Source of the DNA: Bacteroidales bacterium WCE2008
GTDB taxonomy: Bacteria; Bacteroidota; Bacteroidia; Bacteroidales; UBA932
Direction: 5' to 3'
Assembly (NCBI GenBank): GCA_900167925.1
Contig: FUZM01000003.1
Coordinates: forward strand, 124,001 to 188,000
DNA length: 64,000 nt
Below the pieces are notes generated by a model. That model searched no databases, was not told the origin of the DNA, and worked only from the letters and a program-made list of their open reading frames with translations. Positions 28,241-37,365 of the stretch are shown piece after piece (the stretch's first letter is position 1; every line of letters starts with the position of its first letter). A program made the translations under genes and the position numbers.

Positions 28241-29608
28241 ATGAGAAGGATATCATCTGCAATAATACTTGTCCTGCTGGCCGCGTCCTGCCGGAACTAT
28301 CTTGATGTCCAGCCGCAGGGCTATGTCCTCCCTACGACCGACGACGAATTCGCCGCCATTGTCCACAACCATATCCGTGAGATCGAAGGCGGTGGAGACG
28401 AATACATTCTCGGTAACATGGAGCGTCTGCTGACCTTCGAAGGCTTCGCCGACGACCTCGACGCCAACATAAGAGTCGGGACCAACCTCCCGTCCTATGC
28501 CGGAGAAAAGATCAACTCGATGCAGCTCCGCTACAGCTACTTCTGGCCTGTTGTCAAGGACTGCAACATAGTAATAGAGCATCTCTCGGACCGCGAGACC
28601 GAGACCGCCCGCCAGACTCTCGCCGCAGCCTATGCGATCAAAGGCATAGTCTATTATAACATGCTGCGCGAATACTGCGAGGCCTGGGACGATGCTGCCA
28701 GCCAGAAAGGTCTCCCTGTCGTAGAAAGATTCGACATCCGTGAAAGACCAGTACGGTCCAGCCTGCAGGAGACATACGAATACACCCTCGGACTTTTCGA
28801 CAAAGCCCTGGCGCTAAATCCTGAAGGCGGTCTCTACTATTTCTCTGAGCCGGTAATCAAGGCCTACAAGGCCAGACTGCTTTTCTGGTGCGAGAAATGG
28901 GAAGAAGCCGCGGCAGTCTGCCGGGACATAATCTGGAACGGAGGAAAGACCCTGACCCCGGCTTCCGCCTACGCCGAAATGATCTCGGCCGCAGCTCCTA
29001 AAGGAGAGGTCTTCGCGAAATCGCATATCAACAACTCCAGCGAGCTGGACTGGTACTTCAGCGCAATAATTAAGTATTTCTCTTCCCGTCCGGCGAGCCT
29101 TTCGCTGCTGAAGCTTTTCGGAGACGAGCCGGAGAAAGACGTCCGTTACAATGTCTCTTTCAACGCCAGACGCATGAACACTAAACTGCCCGAATGCCGC
29201 ATCAGGCTTTCTGAGATAGTGCTGATGCTCGCCGAATGCGAGTACCATCTCGGCGACGAGGCTGCCGCGCTCGAAGCAGTCAACGATTTGCGCCGGAACA
29301 GGATCGACGGGGCTGTCGACCTTACCCTCGAAACTCTGCCGGCAGTCCGCCAGGGCGACCGGATCAGGGTCGATGCCATGGGCGGGGCCATGACCCCTCT
29401 GCTCCAGGCTATCTTCGACGAGAGACGCAAGGAAATGTTCATGGAGGGAGACCGCTGGTTCGAGCTTAAACGTAACGGCTGTCCGGAATGGTGGATTGTT
29501 TCCAACGGCCTGAAATATACGACCCGGAAATATCTCTATACAGCGCCTATCTATAAGAGAGACGTGGATATGAATCCAGAAATGCAACAGAACGAAGGCT
29601 ATGAATAA
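28241..29608 (+). CDS. SusD/RagB-type nutrient-binding lipoprotein
   Basis: A 455-residue surface lipoprotein: lipobox AASC (Cys16), followed by RNYLDVQPQG, the standard SusD opening, TPR-like helices, and the family's C-terminal ending with NPEMQQNEGYE. It caps the SusC transporter encoded 2 bp upstream and gives substrate selectivity. The next gene starts inside its last codons (8-bp overlap). Substrate is unknown. Confidence 0.93.
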   Translation: MRRISSAIILVLLAASCRNYLDVQPQGYVLPTTDDEFAAIVHNHIREIEGGGDEYILGNMERLLTFEGFADDLDANIRVGTNLPSYAGEKINSMQLRYSYFWPVVKDCNIVIEHLSDRETETARQTLAAAYAIKGIVYYNMLREYCEAWDDAASQKGLPVVERFDIRERPVRSSLQETYEYTLGLFDKALALNPEGGLYYFSEPVIKAYKARLLFWCEKWEEAAAVCRDIIWNGGKTLTPASAYAEMISAAAPKGEVFAKSHINNSSELDWYFSAIIKYFSSRPASLSLLKLFGDEPEKDVRYNVSFNARRMNTKLPECRIRLSEIVLMLAECEYHLGDEAAALEAVNDLRRNRIDGAVDLTLETLPAVRQGDRIRVDAMGGAMTPLLQAIFDERRKEMFMEGDRWFELKRNGCPEWWIVSNGLKYTTRKYLYTAPIYKRDVDMNPEMQQNEGYE

Positions 29609-29804
29609 AAAAAATATTGCTATATTGCCATTTGTTATACTGGCCGTCCTGGTTACAGGCTGCAAGTATGACGAAAAGCCGCCGAGAACTGAAGTATCGG
29701 CGTCCGATTATGTCCTCCCCCGGGGAGAGTTGCCTACCGATGCCGAAAGGCAGGCCGTAGAAGCCGCCAGAGCCGAGTACAACGAAGCCGTTGGCATTGA
29801 ATAA
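29601..29804 (+). CDS. small lipoprotein overlapping susD
   Basis: A 67-residue product with a lipoprotein signal (lipobox LVTGC, Cys21) and a short acidic mature part with a helical stretch (TDAERQAVEAARAEYNEAV). No known family recognised. It overlaps the SusD-like gene by 8 bp and precedes the next lipoprotein by 21 bp, so it is translated as part of the SusCD unit. It may be an accessory subunit of the surface complex (inference). Confidence 0.7.
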   Translation: MNKKNIAILPFVILAVLVTGCKYDEKPPRTEVSASDYVLPRGELPTDAERQAVEAARAEYNEAVGIE

Positions 29805-29825
29805 CAGTAATTTATATATAAAACG

Positions 29826-31118
29826 ATGAAAAAACATTTAACTATTCTGGCTCTTCTCGCAGCCGCCGTCTTTATGGCTGCCTGCAGCAAGAGCGAAAGC
29901 AAACTCGAAGCAGAGTTTTCTACAAGCCTTTATTCCCTTGAAGAATTGGGCAGCGTAGATGTTGTACTTAACCTAAGCAAAGCTACAGACGAACCTCTCA
30001 GAATACCTGTCACTTTTTCCGGTTCTGCCGTAAAAGATAAAGATTATTCAGTTTCTTCCGAGGAATTCGTGTTCAACGCCGGGACGAAATCCAGCTCGAT
30101 TACCGTTACCGACCTGGGAATGGAGAACAAGGGAACCATTACCTTCAATATCGCCAAAAGCGGAGCCTATAATCTTGGGACGAAGTATATAGCGACCGTC
30201 GCTTTCGACGGAAAAGAGAAACTCATCTATAACTTCTCTGCCACGAAGGCTGAACTTGTTGAATCCTATACTGCTACCGTTACTGTCTCCGGAGTAGCTT
30301 CCGGATCAGGTTTCAGGGCTCCTATGGACCTCGTGATTCCGCTGAAGCTCAGCGGAGACGGCGCAGAAGGAGTAGTACTGGAAGCAAATGAGATAAAGAT
30401 TCCTAAGGGCGGTAATACCGGTTCTGTCAAGATGACCCGCAAAGAAGGATTCGGAGAGGACCTGCCTGCTGATCCTAAGGCAATCCTTGAGGTTGACCTT
30501 CTCCAGGCACAGAGATTCTCTGCAGGAGACAACGGCAAGCTCCATATTTTCGTCAGAAGCAGCGGCCTTCTTGTACCGGCCCGTCTTGCAGGTACGTGGA
30601 AGTTCGCCGAAGTCTTCGATCTTGAAGAGATTGAACTGTGGTTCGAAGAAGGAGAAGATGACCCTTCTCTGCTGCCTGTCAATAACGAAAACTTCACCCT
30701 TACCTTTACAGAAGATGTTGAGACAGGAGAAGTGACCCTCACCCCAGGAGGTACCGGAGATTTCGCAAATTACTTCAGAAAGGCCAAGGTGACTCTCACC
30801 AACCCTATGAACTGCTCTACGGAGGCAGTGATCCTTGGAGACTATACTACCAACGAATGCAACATGTTCGAAGCCGAGGTCCTCGAAGGCGGGCCGTTCG
30901 TATATACCTATTACGCCCTCTCGAATGCCAACCGCGCATTCAGCGCTAAAACCGAGACTCTCGGAACCGGAGTCATCTGCGTAAGGCTTGACGAGGCCGG
31001 AGACCTGATTCTCCAGATTCGCGACTATGACACTCCTCCATTCGGAGAGTCGTGGTGGGACGGCTATGATGCTGACATGTTCTCATTCTGCTCAAGATTC
31101 ACTAAAGAAACCGAATAA
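29826..31118 (+). CDS. lipoprotein with Calx-beta-like N-terminal domain
   Basis: A 430-residue lipoprotein (lipobox MAAC, Cys20). Residues about 30-120 look like a Calx-beta/DUF-type immunoglobulin-like domain (VDVVLNLSKATDEPLRIPV, KDKDYSVSSEEFVF); a second similar domain may span about 135-245 and a distinct C-terminal domain starts near 255 with LAGTWKF. Proteins of this layout in SusCD loci act as surface-binding lipoproteins. Function here is not shown. The exported L7/L12-like gene begins one base after its stop. Confidence 0.75.
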   Translation: MKKHLTILALLAAAVFMAACSKSESKLEAEFSTSLYSLEELGSVDVVLNLSKATDEPLRIPVTFSGSAVKDKDYSVSSEEFVFNAGTKSSSITVTDLGMENKGTITFNIAKSGAYNLGTKYIATVAFDGKEKLIYNFSATKAELVESYTATVTVSGVASGSGFRAPMDLVIPLKLSGDGAEGVVLEANEIKIPKGGNTGSVKMTRKEGFGEDLPADPKAILEVDLLQAQRFSAGDNGKLHIFVRSSGLLVPARLAGTWKFAEVFDLEEIELWFEEGEDDPSLLPVNNENFTLTFTEDVETGEVTLTPGGTGDFANYFRKAKVTLTNPMNCSTEAVILGDYTTNECNMFEAEVLEGGPFVYTYYALSNANRAFSAKTETLGTGVICVRLDEAGDLILQIRDYDTPPFGESWWDGYDADMFSFCSRFTKETE

Positions 31119-31119
31119 T

Positions 31120-31458
31120 ATGAAAAGAAACCTTTTGACAATCATGATCAGCGGGCTGTTCCTGGCTATGCTTGCCGGAGTGCCTGCTTATTCCGCAGTT
31201 CCTGCATCCGATACAGAAACCGCCATGGTTTCTGACGAAGCAGATTCCTATACCGTAATCCTCAAGGAGGTCGGTCCTAATAAAGTCAAGGTCGTAAAGA
31301 TTATACGCTCGGTACTCGATATCGAACTTAAAGCTGCCTACGATCTTGTCAACGCGGCTCCTGTCGCATTAAAGACAGATGCCGATGCTGAACTCGCCCA
31401 GACTCTCAAAAACGAACTCGAGGCTGCCGGCGCTACCGTAGAAGTAAAGGGAAACTAA
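31120..31458 (+). CDS. exported protein with ribosomal L7/L12 C-terminal-type domain
   Basis: The start at 31120, one base after the preceding stop, gives a 112-residue product with a signal peptide (about 1-26, PAYSA). Residues 43-110 align by eye with the bL12 C-terminal domain: VILKEVGPNKVKVVKIIR, then LKAAYDLVNAAPVALK and LEAAGATVEVK. The bL12 N-terminal dimerisation domain and hinge are absent. It therefore cannot be the ribosomal stalk protein; the fold appears to be reused outside the cytoplasm. It lies between a SusCD-linked lipoprotein and pncA, 3 bp upstream of pncA. Function unknown. Confidence 0.8.
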   Translation: MKRNLLTIMISGLFLAMLAGVPAYSAVPASDTETAMVSDEADSYTVILKEVGPNKVKVVKIIRSVLDIELKAAYDLVNAAPVALKTDADAELAQTLKNELEAAGATVEVKGN

Positions 31459-31461
31459 TAG

Positions 31462-32049
31462 ATGAAAGACGTTGCACTTGTAGTTGTAGATATGCTCTAC
31501 GACTTCATTGACGGCTCCATGGCCTGCGCCAACGCGGAGAACGCCGTCGCCGAAACAGTGAAGTATATCGAGGATAAAGGATCCGCAGCCCAGGACGGAG
31601 ACGACGTGATCGTCGCCGCCTTCCCGACCATGTTCGTCTGCGACCACCATCCTTCTGACCACTGCTCTTTTACCGCCCAGGGTGGTCCATGGCCGCCACA
31701 TTGCGTTCAGGGGACCCGCGGAGCCGAAATCCACGACGACCTTAAGCCATACGTAGAAGAGGCTCTGACCTTCTACAAGGGATATCGCAAGGAAAAGGAG
31801 CAATACTCGGGCTTCGAGGGCATCAATGATGCCGGCCAGAGCCTTTACGAGGTGCTCGACATTATGGATATCCACAATGTCTATGTCTGCGGTATAGCTA
31901 CCGAATATTGCGTCAAGAACACCTGCATGGACCTTCTCAAGGCAGGCTTCAACGTATATCTCCTCAAGGACGCCATCGGCTACGTCGAGCACGAAGGCCA
32001 TCTGAAGGCTCTTGAGGAAATGGAAAAGGCAGGAATCCGTCTTGTATAG
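31462..32049 (+). CDS. pncA: nicotinamidase
   Basis: A 195-residue isochorismatase-fold enzyme deamidating nicotinamide to nicotinate. The catalytic triad is visible as Asp10 (VVVDMLYDF), Lys106 (FYKGYRK) and Cys150 (GIATEYCVK); metal ligands are in CDHHPSDHCSF (Asp61, His63) and GPWPPHCVQGT. With pncB in the same gene run it completes salvage of nicotinamide to NaMN. It starts 3 bp after the exported L7/L12-like gene and ends 9 bp before the helicase. Confidence 0.93.
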   Translation: MKDVALVVVDMLYDFIDGSMACANAENAVAETVKYIEDKGSAAQDGDDVIVAAFPTMFVCDHHPSDHCSFTAQGGPWPPHCVQGTRGAEIHDDLKPYVEEALTFYKGYRKEKEQYSGFEGINDAGQSLYEVLDIMDIHNVYVCGIATEYCVKNTCMDLLKAGFNVYLLKDAIGYVEHEGHLKALEEMEKAGIRLV

Positions 32050-32058
32050 CATTCCTGT

Positions 32059-34203
32059 ATGAATTTTCTGGATGACCTGAACACTCGTCAGCGGGAGGCG
32101 GTAACGTCGACCGAAGGGCGGGTGCGTGTCATCGCAGGCGCTGGTACGGGCAAGACTAAGGCCCTCACCTACCGGTACGCCTATCTGGTCAACGTTCTGG
32201 GAATAGACCCGGCCAACATACTCTGCCTCACCTTTACCAACAAGGCCGCCTCCGAGATGCGTCAGAGGATAGCCATGATGGTCCACAGCGGGGACTACAA
32301 TGATTTCGTCTGCACATTGCACGGCTTCTGCGTAAAGTTCCTCCGCAAGGAGATCTATCGTCTGGGCTTTCCAAAGTCATTCACCATCCTCGACGAAGAG
32401 GACTCCAAGGCCCTTGCCAAGGAGTGCATGGACGAGCTCGGCATCAAGAGGACCGAGAAGACCGTCAAGAACTTTCTCGAAGGGATCGGAGCCGACAAGG
32501 CCCTGAACGGCTATATCGAAGCCTACATGCTCCCGGACAGCGTGATCACCGACCAGATGAAACGGAGCAACCTGGCATGTTTCATCTCGCGCCAGATGAA
32601 GAACTACGCCCTGGATTTCGATGACCTTATGAACTTCACCCTATTCATCCTGGACAGGTTCGCCGATGCGAGGGAGAAATGGCAGAACGAGCTGAATTAC
32701 ATAATGGTCGATGAAGCCCAGGACTGCAACACCGACGACTGGAACCTCATAGAGAAGCTCGGGGCAAAGCACCGCAACATCTTCGTCGTGGGAGACCCTG
32801 ACCAGTGCATCTATGAATGGAGAGGGGCCAGACCTGCGAAATTCGTGGACTTCGCCTCCGACAAGGATGTCATCCTGGACGAGAACTACCGTTCCACCCC
32901 GAAGATACTGGACGTAGCCAACTGCGTGATTGCCAACAACAAGAACAGGATACCGAAAGACCTGTTCACCCGCAAGGCCGAAGGCCGGGCAGTGATTCAT
33001 TTCCACGGGAAAACGTCCGAAGAGGAGACGGCCTGGATCATAAAGCAGCTGCGCATACTCATCGACGCCGGGGCAAGCCTGAGCGATTTCGCCATACTCT
33101 ACCGCTCCACCTACCAGTCGAGGGCCCTCGAACAGGCCCTGCTGAACGAACATCTCGAATACGTGATCTGGGGAGGCATACGTTTCTTCGAGAGGAAGGA
33201 GATCAAAGACACCCTCAGCTACATGAGACTCGTAGCCAACCAGGACGACGACATCTCCTTCATAAGGATCATAAACACGCCATCCCGAAAACTCGGACGA
33301 ACCTTCCTTGACAGGCTGAAAGAAACTGCCGCAGCCGATGACACGTCTCTCTTCCGCGCGCTCAAGGCGCATATCGGAGACAAGGAGTTCGACAAGCCGC
33401 AGGCAAGGGAATTTATATCCCTGATCGAAGACGGCATGCTGCATGCACGCACGGCGGCGATCTCCGACCTGATGAACCGTATGCTCGACCGCAGCGGCAT
33501 CAAGAAAGCCCTTCGGGAGGACCAGGACGAGGACAGGCTGGAGAACATCGACGAGCTCCTCCGCTCGGTACGGTTCTACGAAGAGGCCCATGCAGAAGAA
33601 GAACCTACTCTGGTTGAATACCTTCAGGACATCGCCCTTTATACTAATGCCGACTACCGTAAGGACGGCAGCGCCATCAGGCTCATGACCATCCATCAGG
33701 CCAAGGGTCTGGAATTCCCGTTCGTTTTCATCACCGGCCTCAGCGAGGGAATCTTCCCTAACATGAGGACTATCCGTGAATACAAGAAGAACGGAGAGGA
33801 AGAGGAGCGCAGGCTGATGTATGTGGCTATCACAAGGGCGCAGAAGGCCCTGTTCCTGACAGAATCCGAAGGCTACAACGTATCCACCAAGATGAGCAAG
33901 TATCCGTCCAGGTTCCTGGCGGAGATAAAGAAAAACATGGTCGTAGTGGAAGGGGTGATTCCGGATGAGCTGTGGAGAGGTACCAAGAACCTGATCCATG
34001 TGCTTGACGAGGAATCATTCACTCCGGGTTATACCGGAGGCAGCGCTTTCGCAGAAGGCGAGGCTGTGGTCCATGATATTTTCGGAGAAGGGACCATTAT
34101 CTCCATCGGAGCGGACGGCTCCACTTTCGAGGTGCGTTTCCGCGACGGGTCCACCCGTCATCTGCGGGCCGCATTCCTGCACCGTCCCGACCTCCCGGCA
34201 TAG
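32059..34203 (+). CDS. UvrD/Rep-type ATP-dependent DNA helicase
   Basis: A 714-residue superfamily 1A helicase. Motif I AGAGTGKT, Ia LTFTNKAA, motif II VDEAQD, motif III GDPDQCIYEWRGA, motif V VFITGLSEGIFP and motif VI VAITRAQKA are all present. The C-terminal 50 residues carry a small SH3/Tudor-like segment (VVHDIFGEGTIISIG). It is distinct from the longer UvrD/PcrA at 57509-59983. Its last codons and stop form a 7-bp hairpin (34193-34209). Possibly co-transcribed with pncA. Confidence 0.93.
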   Translation: MNFLDDLNTRQREAVTSTEGRVRVIAGAGTGKTKALTYRYAYLVNVLGIDPANILCLTFTNKAASEMRQRIAMMVHSGDYNDFVCTLHGFCVKFLRKEIYRLGFPKSFTILDEEDSKALAKECMDELGIKRTEKTVKNFLEGIGADKALNGYIEAYMLPDSVITDQMKRSNLACFISRQMKNYALDFDDLMNFTLFILDRFADAREKWQNELNYIMVDEAQDCNTDDWNLIEKLGAKHRNIFVVGDPDQCIYEWRGARPAKFVDFASDKDVILDENYRSTPKILDVANCVIANNKNRIPKDLFTRKAEGRAVIHFHGKTSEEETAWIIKQLRILIDAGASLSDFAILYRSTYQSRALEQALLNEHLEYVIWGGIRFFERKEIKDTLSYMRLVANQDDDISFIRIINTPSRKLGRTFLDRLKETAAADDTSLFRALKAHIGDKEFDKPQAREFISLIEDGMLHARTAAISDLMNRMLDRSGIKKALREDQDEDRLENIDELLRSVRFYEEAHAEEEPTLVEYLQDIALYTNADYRKDGSAIRLMTIHQAKGLEFPFVFITGLSEGIFPNMRTIREYKKNGEEEERRLMYVAITRAQKALFLTESEGYNVSTKMSKYPSRFLAEIKKNMVVVEGVIPDELWRGTKNLIHVLDEESFTPGYTGGSAFAEGEAVVHDIFGEGTIISIGADGSTFEVRFRDGSTRHLRAAFLHRPDLPA

Positions 34204-34209
34204 CCGGGA
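34193..34209. other. 7-bp hairpin spanning the helicase stop codon
   Basis: TCCCGGC, three-base loop, GCCGGGA. It lies between the convergent helicase and purC genes. No T-run follows, so termination is uncertain. Confidence 0.4.
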
Positions 34210-34227
34210 AGCAGGAGGCGTCGGAAA

Positions 34228-35169
34228 TTACTTGAGCTTGGCGAGGCAGGCCTTGATGTTGGCCTCGATGCCCTCGGCAGTGTATTCAGTACGGTTGAAT
34301 TTCTCTCCCGTGATATGCTCGTAAAGCTCAATATAGCGATCGGTGATGTGGGAAACTACTTCCGGAGTCATCTCAGGCACCTTCTGGCCTTCCTGACCCT
34401 GGAATCCATTTGCCATGAGCCACTCACGTACGAATTCCTTTGAAAGCTGTTTCTGGCGCTCGCCGCGAGCGAGTCTCTCCTCATAGCCTTCAGCATAGAA
34501 ATATCTTGAAGAATCAGGAGTGTGGACCTCGTCCATGAGATAGATCTGGCCGTCACGCTTTCCGAACTCATATTTGGTGTCCACGAGGATAAGTCCCATC
34601 TTGGCAGCAATCTCGGTACCGCGCTGATAGATGGCCCTGGTGTACTTCTCGAGCTGATCGTACTCCTCTGCGGTGCAAATGCCTTGGGCGATGAGCTCCT
34701 CGCGTGAGATATCCTCGTCGTGGCCTTCAGCAGCCTTGGAAGTAGGGGTTACAATCGGCTCCGGGAATTTCTGGTTCTCGACCATGCCGTCAGGCATCGT
34801 AACGCCGCAGATAACTCTCTTTCCAGCCTTGTATTCTCTCCAGGCATGACCTGCGAGATAGCCGCGGATAACCATTTCGACTTTGAAAGGCTCACACTTG
34901 TAGCCTACGGTAACCTGGGGATCCGGAACCGCAACCTTCCAGTTTGGAAGAATATCCTTGGTCGCGTCGAGGAACTTTGCAGCGATGAGGTTCAGAACCT
35001 GGCCCTTGAAAGGAATTCCCTTCGGAAGGACTACGTCAAAAGCTGAGATCCTGTCGGATACGACCATGACAAGGTATTTTCCGTCGATGTCATATACATC
35101 ACGGACCTTGCCGACATACTTCCCTGCCTGTCCAGGAAGGGAGAAACCGGTTTTTACAATTGCTTCCAT
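34228..35169 (-). CDS. purC: phosphoribosylaminoimidazole-succinocarboxamide synthase
   Basis: A 313-residue SAICAR synthetase of purine biosynthesis. GKVRDVYDI at the N-terminus (nucleotide-binding), [12 protein letters not shown] and [13 protein letters not shown] are characteristic of the longer form of the enzyme. The start at 35169 (MEAIVK) follows the -7 box; an upstream open stretch is non-coding. It converges with the helicase gene, 24 bp away. Confidence 0.96.
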   Translation of the reverse strand: MEAIVKTGFSLPGQAGKYVGKVRDVYDIDGKYLVMVVSDRISAFDVVLPKGIPFKGQVLNLIAAKFLDATKDILPNWKVAVPDPQVTVGYKCEPFKVEMVIRGYLAGHAWREYKAGKRVICGVTMPDGMVENQKFPEPIVTPTSKAAEGHDEDISREELIAQGICTAEEYDQLEKYTRAIYQRGTEIAAKMGLILVDTKYEFGKRDGQIYLMDEVHTPDSSRYFYAEGYEERLARGERQKQLSKEFVREWLMANGFQGQEGQKVPEMTPEVVSHITDRYIELYEHITGEKFNRTEYTAEGIEANIKACLAKLK

Positions 35170-35201
35170 ATTTAAATAAGAGATTTGTTCTGTTCGGAGT
35201 G

Positions 35202-35209
35202 CAAAAATA
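35202..35209 (-). promoter_or_regulatory. candidate -7 box for purC
   Basis: TATTTTTG on the minus strand, 32 bp before the purC start. No clear -33 box. Confidence 0.4.
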
Positions 35210-35230
35210 GGAAATTTCAATGGAAGATGA

Positions 35231-35238
35231 TAATTTTG
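35231..35238 (+). promoter_or_regulatory. candidate -7 box for the Mom/GNAT-like gene
   Basis: TAATTTTG only 10 bp before the ATG at 35249, implying an almost leaderless message. No clear -33 box. Confidence 0.35.
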
Positions 35239-35248
35239 CAACAAGAAA

Positions 35249-35764
35249 ATGTTAACAGAAGAAAGTGCAAAAAAAAGACGTCTGGCCCACGAAGGAATCT
35301 TCGTGCACGTCTTCGCGCGTAACTGCGACGTAAGACGGATAACCAGGCCCGAAGCAGATGCCTTTCTCGACAGATACCATTCAATCGGAAGCACCGGAGG
35401 ACGGTACCGCTACGGTCTCTTCATAGCAAGAAAAGACAAAAGCGGCCTTCCCGAAGGGACCCTCGTCGCAGTAGCCACCTTCTCCAGCGCGAGAAAATGG
35501 GCCAAAGGCGACCGCGAGATACGCTCCTGCGAATGGATCCGCTACGCCTCCCTACCTGACGTCAGAGCTATCGGGGGCATGGGCAAGATGCTCCAGGCAT
35601 TCATCGACGAAGTCCATCCCGACGACGTCATGAGCTACGCCGACACCGAATGGACCGACGGAGACGTCTATCGCAGACTCGGATTCAGAGAAGAAAGCCG
35701 CAGAAAGATAGAAGGCCGCTCCGACTGCATAAAATTCAGACTAAAGCTTACGGACTATGCGTAG
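35249..35764 (+). CDS. Mom/GNAT-like protein of unknown function
   Basis: A 171-residue protein. [17 protein letters not shown] (about 42-58), the VAVATFSS strand, EWIRYASLP and the late [15 protein letters not shown] segment together resemble the GNAT-fold proteins related to phage Mom (DNA adenine modification) and similar acetyltransferase-like proteins. I do not recognise a specific family with certainty. It overlaps mtgA by 8 bp, and its leader is very short. No phage genes are nearby, so a housekeeping Bacteroidota relative is as likely as a mobile one. Confidence 0.6.
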   Translation: MLTEESAKKRRLAHEGIFVHVFARNCDVRRITRPEADAFLDRYHSIGSTGGRYRYGLFIARKDKSGLPEGTLVAVATFSSARKWAKGDREIRSCEWIRYASLPDVRAIGGMGKMLQAFIDEVHPDDVMSYADTEWTDGDVYRRLGFREESRRKIEGRSDCIKFRLKLTDYA

Positions 35765-36449
35765 ATTCCTTAAATTCCTGTTCATAAAGCTGCCGCTGGC
35801 ATTCATACTGCTGACGGTGCTCTGGGTCGTCGTCTTGAAATGGGTCCCTGTCTGGGTTACGCCCCTCATGATAAAAAGGAGCATAGAATACCGCGAGGAC
35901 AAGGATTTCAAGACGCAGAAGAAATGGAAAAGCCTCGATGAAATCTCGCCTGAACTGGTACGGGCGGTGATCGCCAGCGAAGACAACCGCTTCGGCGAGC
36001 ACGACGGCTTTGACCGCGTCGAGATCAAGAGAGCCATAGACGACCACAAAAACAAAGGCAAGAGACTGCGCGGTGCCAGCACCATAAGCCAGCAGACGGC
36101 CAAGAACGTCTTCTGCTACCCTAGCAGGTCCATGGTCAGAAAAGGCTTCGAAGCCTATTTCACCTTCCTCATCGAAAAGATCTGGGGCAAACGCCGAATA
36201 ATGGAAGTCTATCTCAATGTCGCAGAAATGGGAAAAGGCATCTACGGCGCAGAAGCCGCCGCCCGGAAACACTTCAGGCACGACGCCGCATCTCTTACAA
36301 GACGGGAATCGTGCCTGATAGCAGCCTGTCTTCCTAACCCTATCAAAAGGAACGCCGGGAATCCTTCGAACTACGTAAACAGAAGAGCGATAATGATCGC
36401 TTCCCTGGAGATGAAGCTGGAATACCCGGACTGGGTAAGAAGAAAATAA
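35757..36449 (+). CDS. mtgA: monofunctional peptidoglycan glycosyltransferase
   Basis: A 230-residue family GT51 enzyme polymerising lipid II into glycan strands. One N-terminal membrane anchor (about 10-33), then the motifs SEDNRFGEHDGFD (catalytic Glu), RGASTISQQTAKN, KIWGKRRIMEVYLN and IYGAEAAARKHF. No transpeptidase domain. It starts inside the last codons of the Mom/GNAT-like gene (8-bp overlap) and converges with the phosphorylase gene 1 bp away. Confidence 0.95.
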   Translation: MRRFLKFLFIKLPLAFILLTVLWVVVLKWVPVWVTPLMIKRSIEYREDKDFKTQKKWKSLDEISPELVRAVIASEDNRFGEHDGFDRVEIKRAIDDHKNKGKRLRGASTISQQTAKNVFCYPSRSMVRKGFEAYFTFLIEKIWGKRRIMEVYLNVAEMGKGIYGAEAAARKHFRHDAASLTRRESCLIAACLPNPIKRNAGNPSNYVNRRAIMIASLEMKLEYPDWVRRK

Positions 36450-36450
36450 A

Positions 36451-37320
36451 TTACCTTGTCATTCGGTCCAGGACAAGCTCCACGAGCTTACGCACCTGAG
36501 GCTTATAATCCGGATTGCTGCTCTGCAGATAACGGTTGGCTATCGCGCAGCAGACCGTACATGCATTATGGCCGAGAAGGGCGGCAAGACCTGCAAGAGG
36601 AGCGCTCTCCATCTCGAAATTGGTGATCCTGTCCCCATTGAAACGGAAAGACTCGATCTTGTCAAGCATCTCCGGCATGGCAAGAGGGAGACGTACCACC
36701 CTGCCCTGAGGGCCATAGAAGCCCGGAGCCGAGATAGTCATCCCCTTTACAGTGCAATCTGCGAAACGGTCGATAATCTTCTGGCTGGCCTTCACGAAAT
36801 AAGGCGAAGCAAGACTCTTGTTCCAGCCCATGTGCTCCTTGAAAGCTTTCTCGATCTCAGGCATCGCAACCTTGTTCCTGTCAGCATACCAGTTCAGGAC
36901 GCCGTCGAAACCGACGGAAACATGAGCCAGCACAAAAGAGCCGAGAGGAATGTCGGCATGAAGGGCGCCGGACGTTCCGAGACGGATGATATTCAAAGCC
37001 TTATGCTCTGGCTTGACCTCGCGGGTAGCGAAATCAACATTGGCGAGAGCATCCAGCTCGGTCATTACTATGTCGATATTGTCAGGTCCGATACCATGTG
37101 AAAGGACCGTCAGTCTCTTTCCGTTGTACTTTCCGGTCACGGAGACGAACTCCCTGGAAGCATGACGGAATTCGATATCAGTCAGATACTCTGCGATCAT
37201 GTCAACGCGACCGGGATCCCCGACCATTATGACTTCGTCAGCGAGCTCTTCCGGCTTGATGTGAATATGAAACGCCGAACCATCGGCATTTATGATTAAT
37301 TCTGATTCCGGTATTCTCAT
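36451..37320 (-). CDS. nucleoside phosphorylase (uridine phosphorylase family)
   Basis: A 289-residue PNP/UDP-family enzyme. VGDPGRVDMIAEYL (phosphate binding), SHGIGPDNIDIV, RLGTSGAL and FEMESAPLAGLAALLGH (ribose/base-binding) are conserved. Cleaves a nucleoside with phosphate to base and ribose-1-phosphate; uridine is the likeliest substrate from family style, not proven. A -7 box lies at 37366-37373. Confidence 0.9.
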   Translation of the reverse strand: MRIPESELIINADGSAFHIHIKPEELADEVIMVGDPGRVDMIAEYLTDIEFRHASREFVSVTGKYNGKRLTVLSHGIGPDNIDIVMTELDALANVDFATREVKPEHKALNIIRLGTSGALHADIPLGSFVLAHVSVGFDGVLNWYADRNKVAMPEIEKAFKEHMGWNKSLASPYFVKASQKIIDRFADCTVKGMTISAPGFYGPQGRVVRLPLAMPEMLDKIESFRFNGDRITNFEMESAPLAGLAALLGHNACTVCCAIANRYLQSSNPDYKPQVRKLVELVLDRMTR

Positions 37321-37365
37321 ATCGATATGATTTAAAAAGTCTTATAAATTGTAATTGTTAAAAAA

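Noticed and set aside
32641..33999. 452-residue minus-strand frame opposite the helicase
   Set aside because: The plus-strand helicase has all motifs; the antisense frame shows none.
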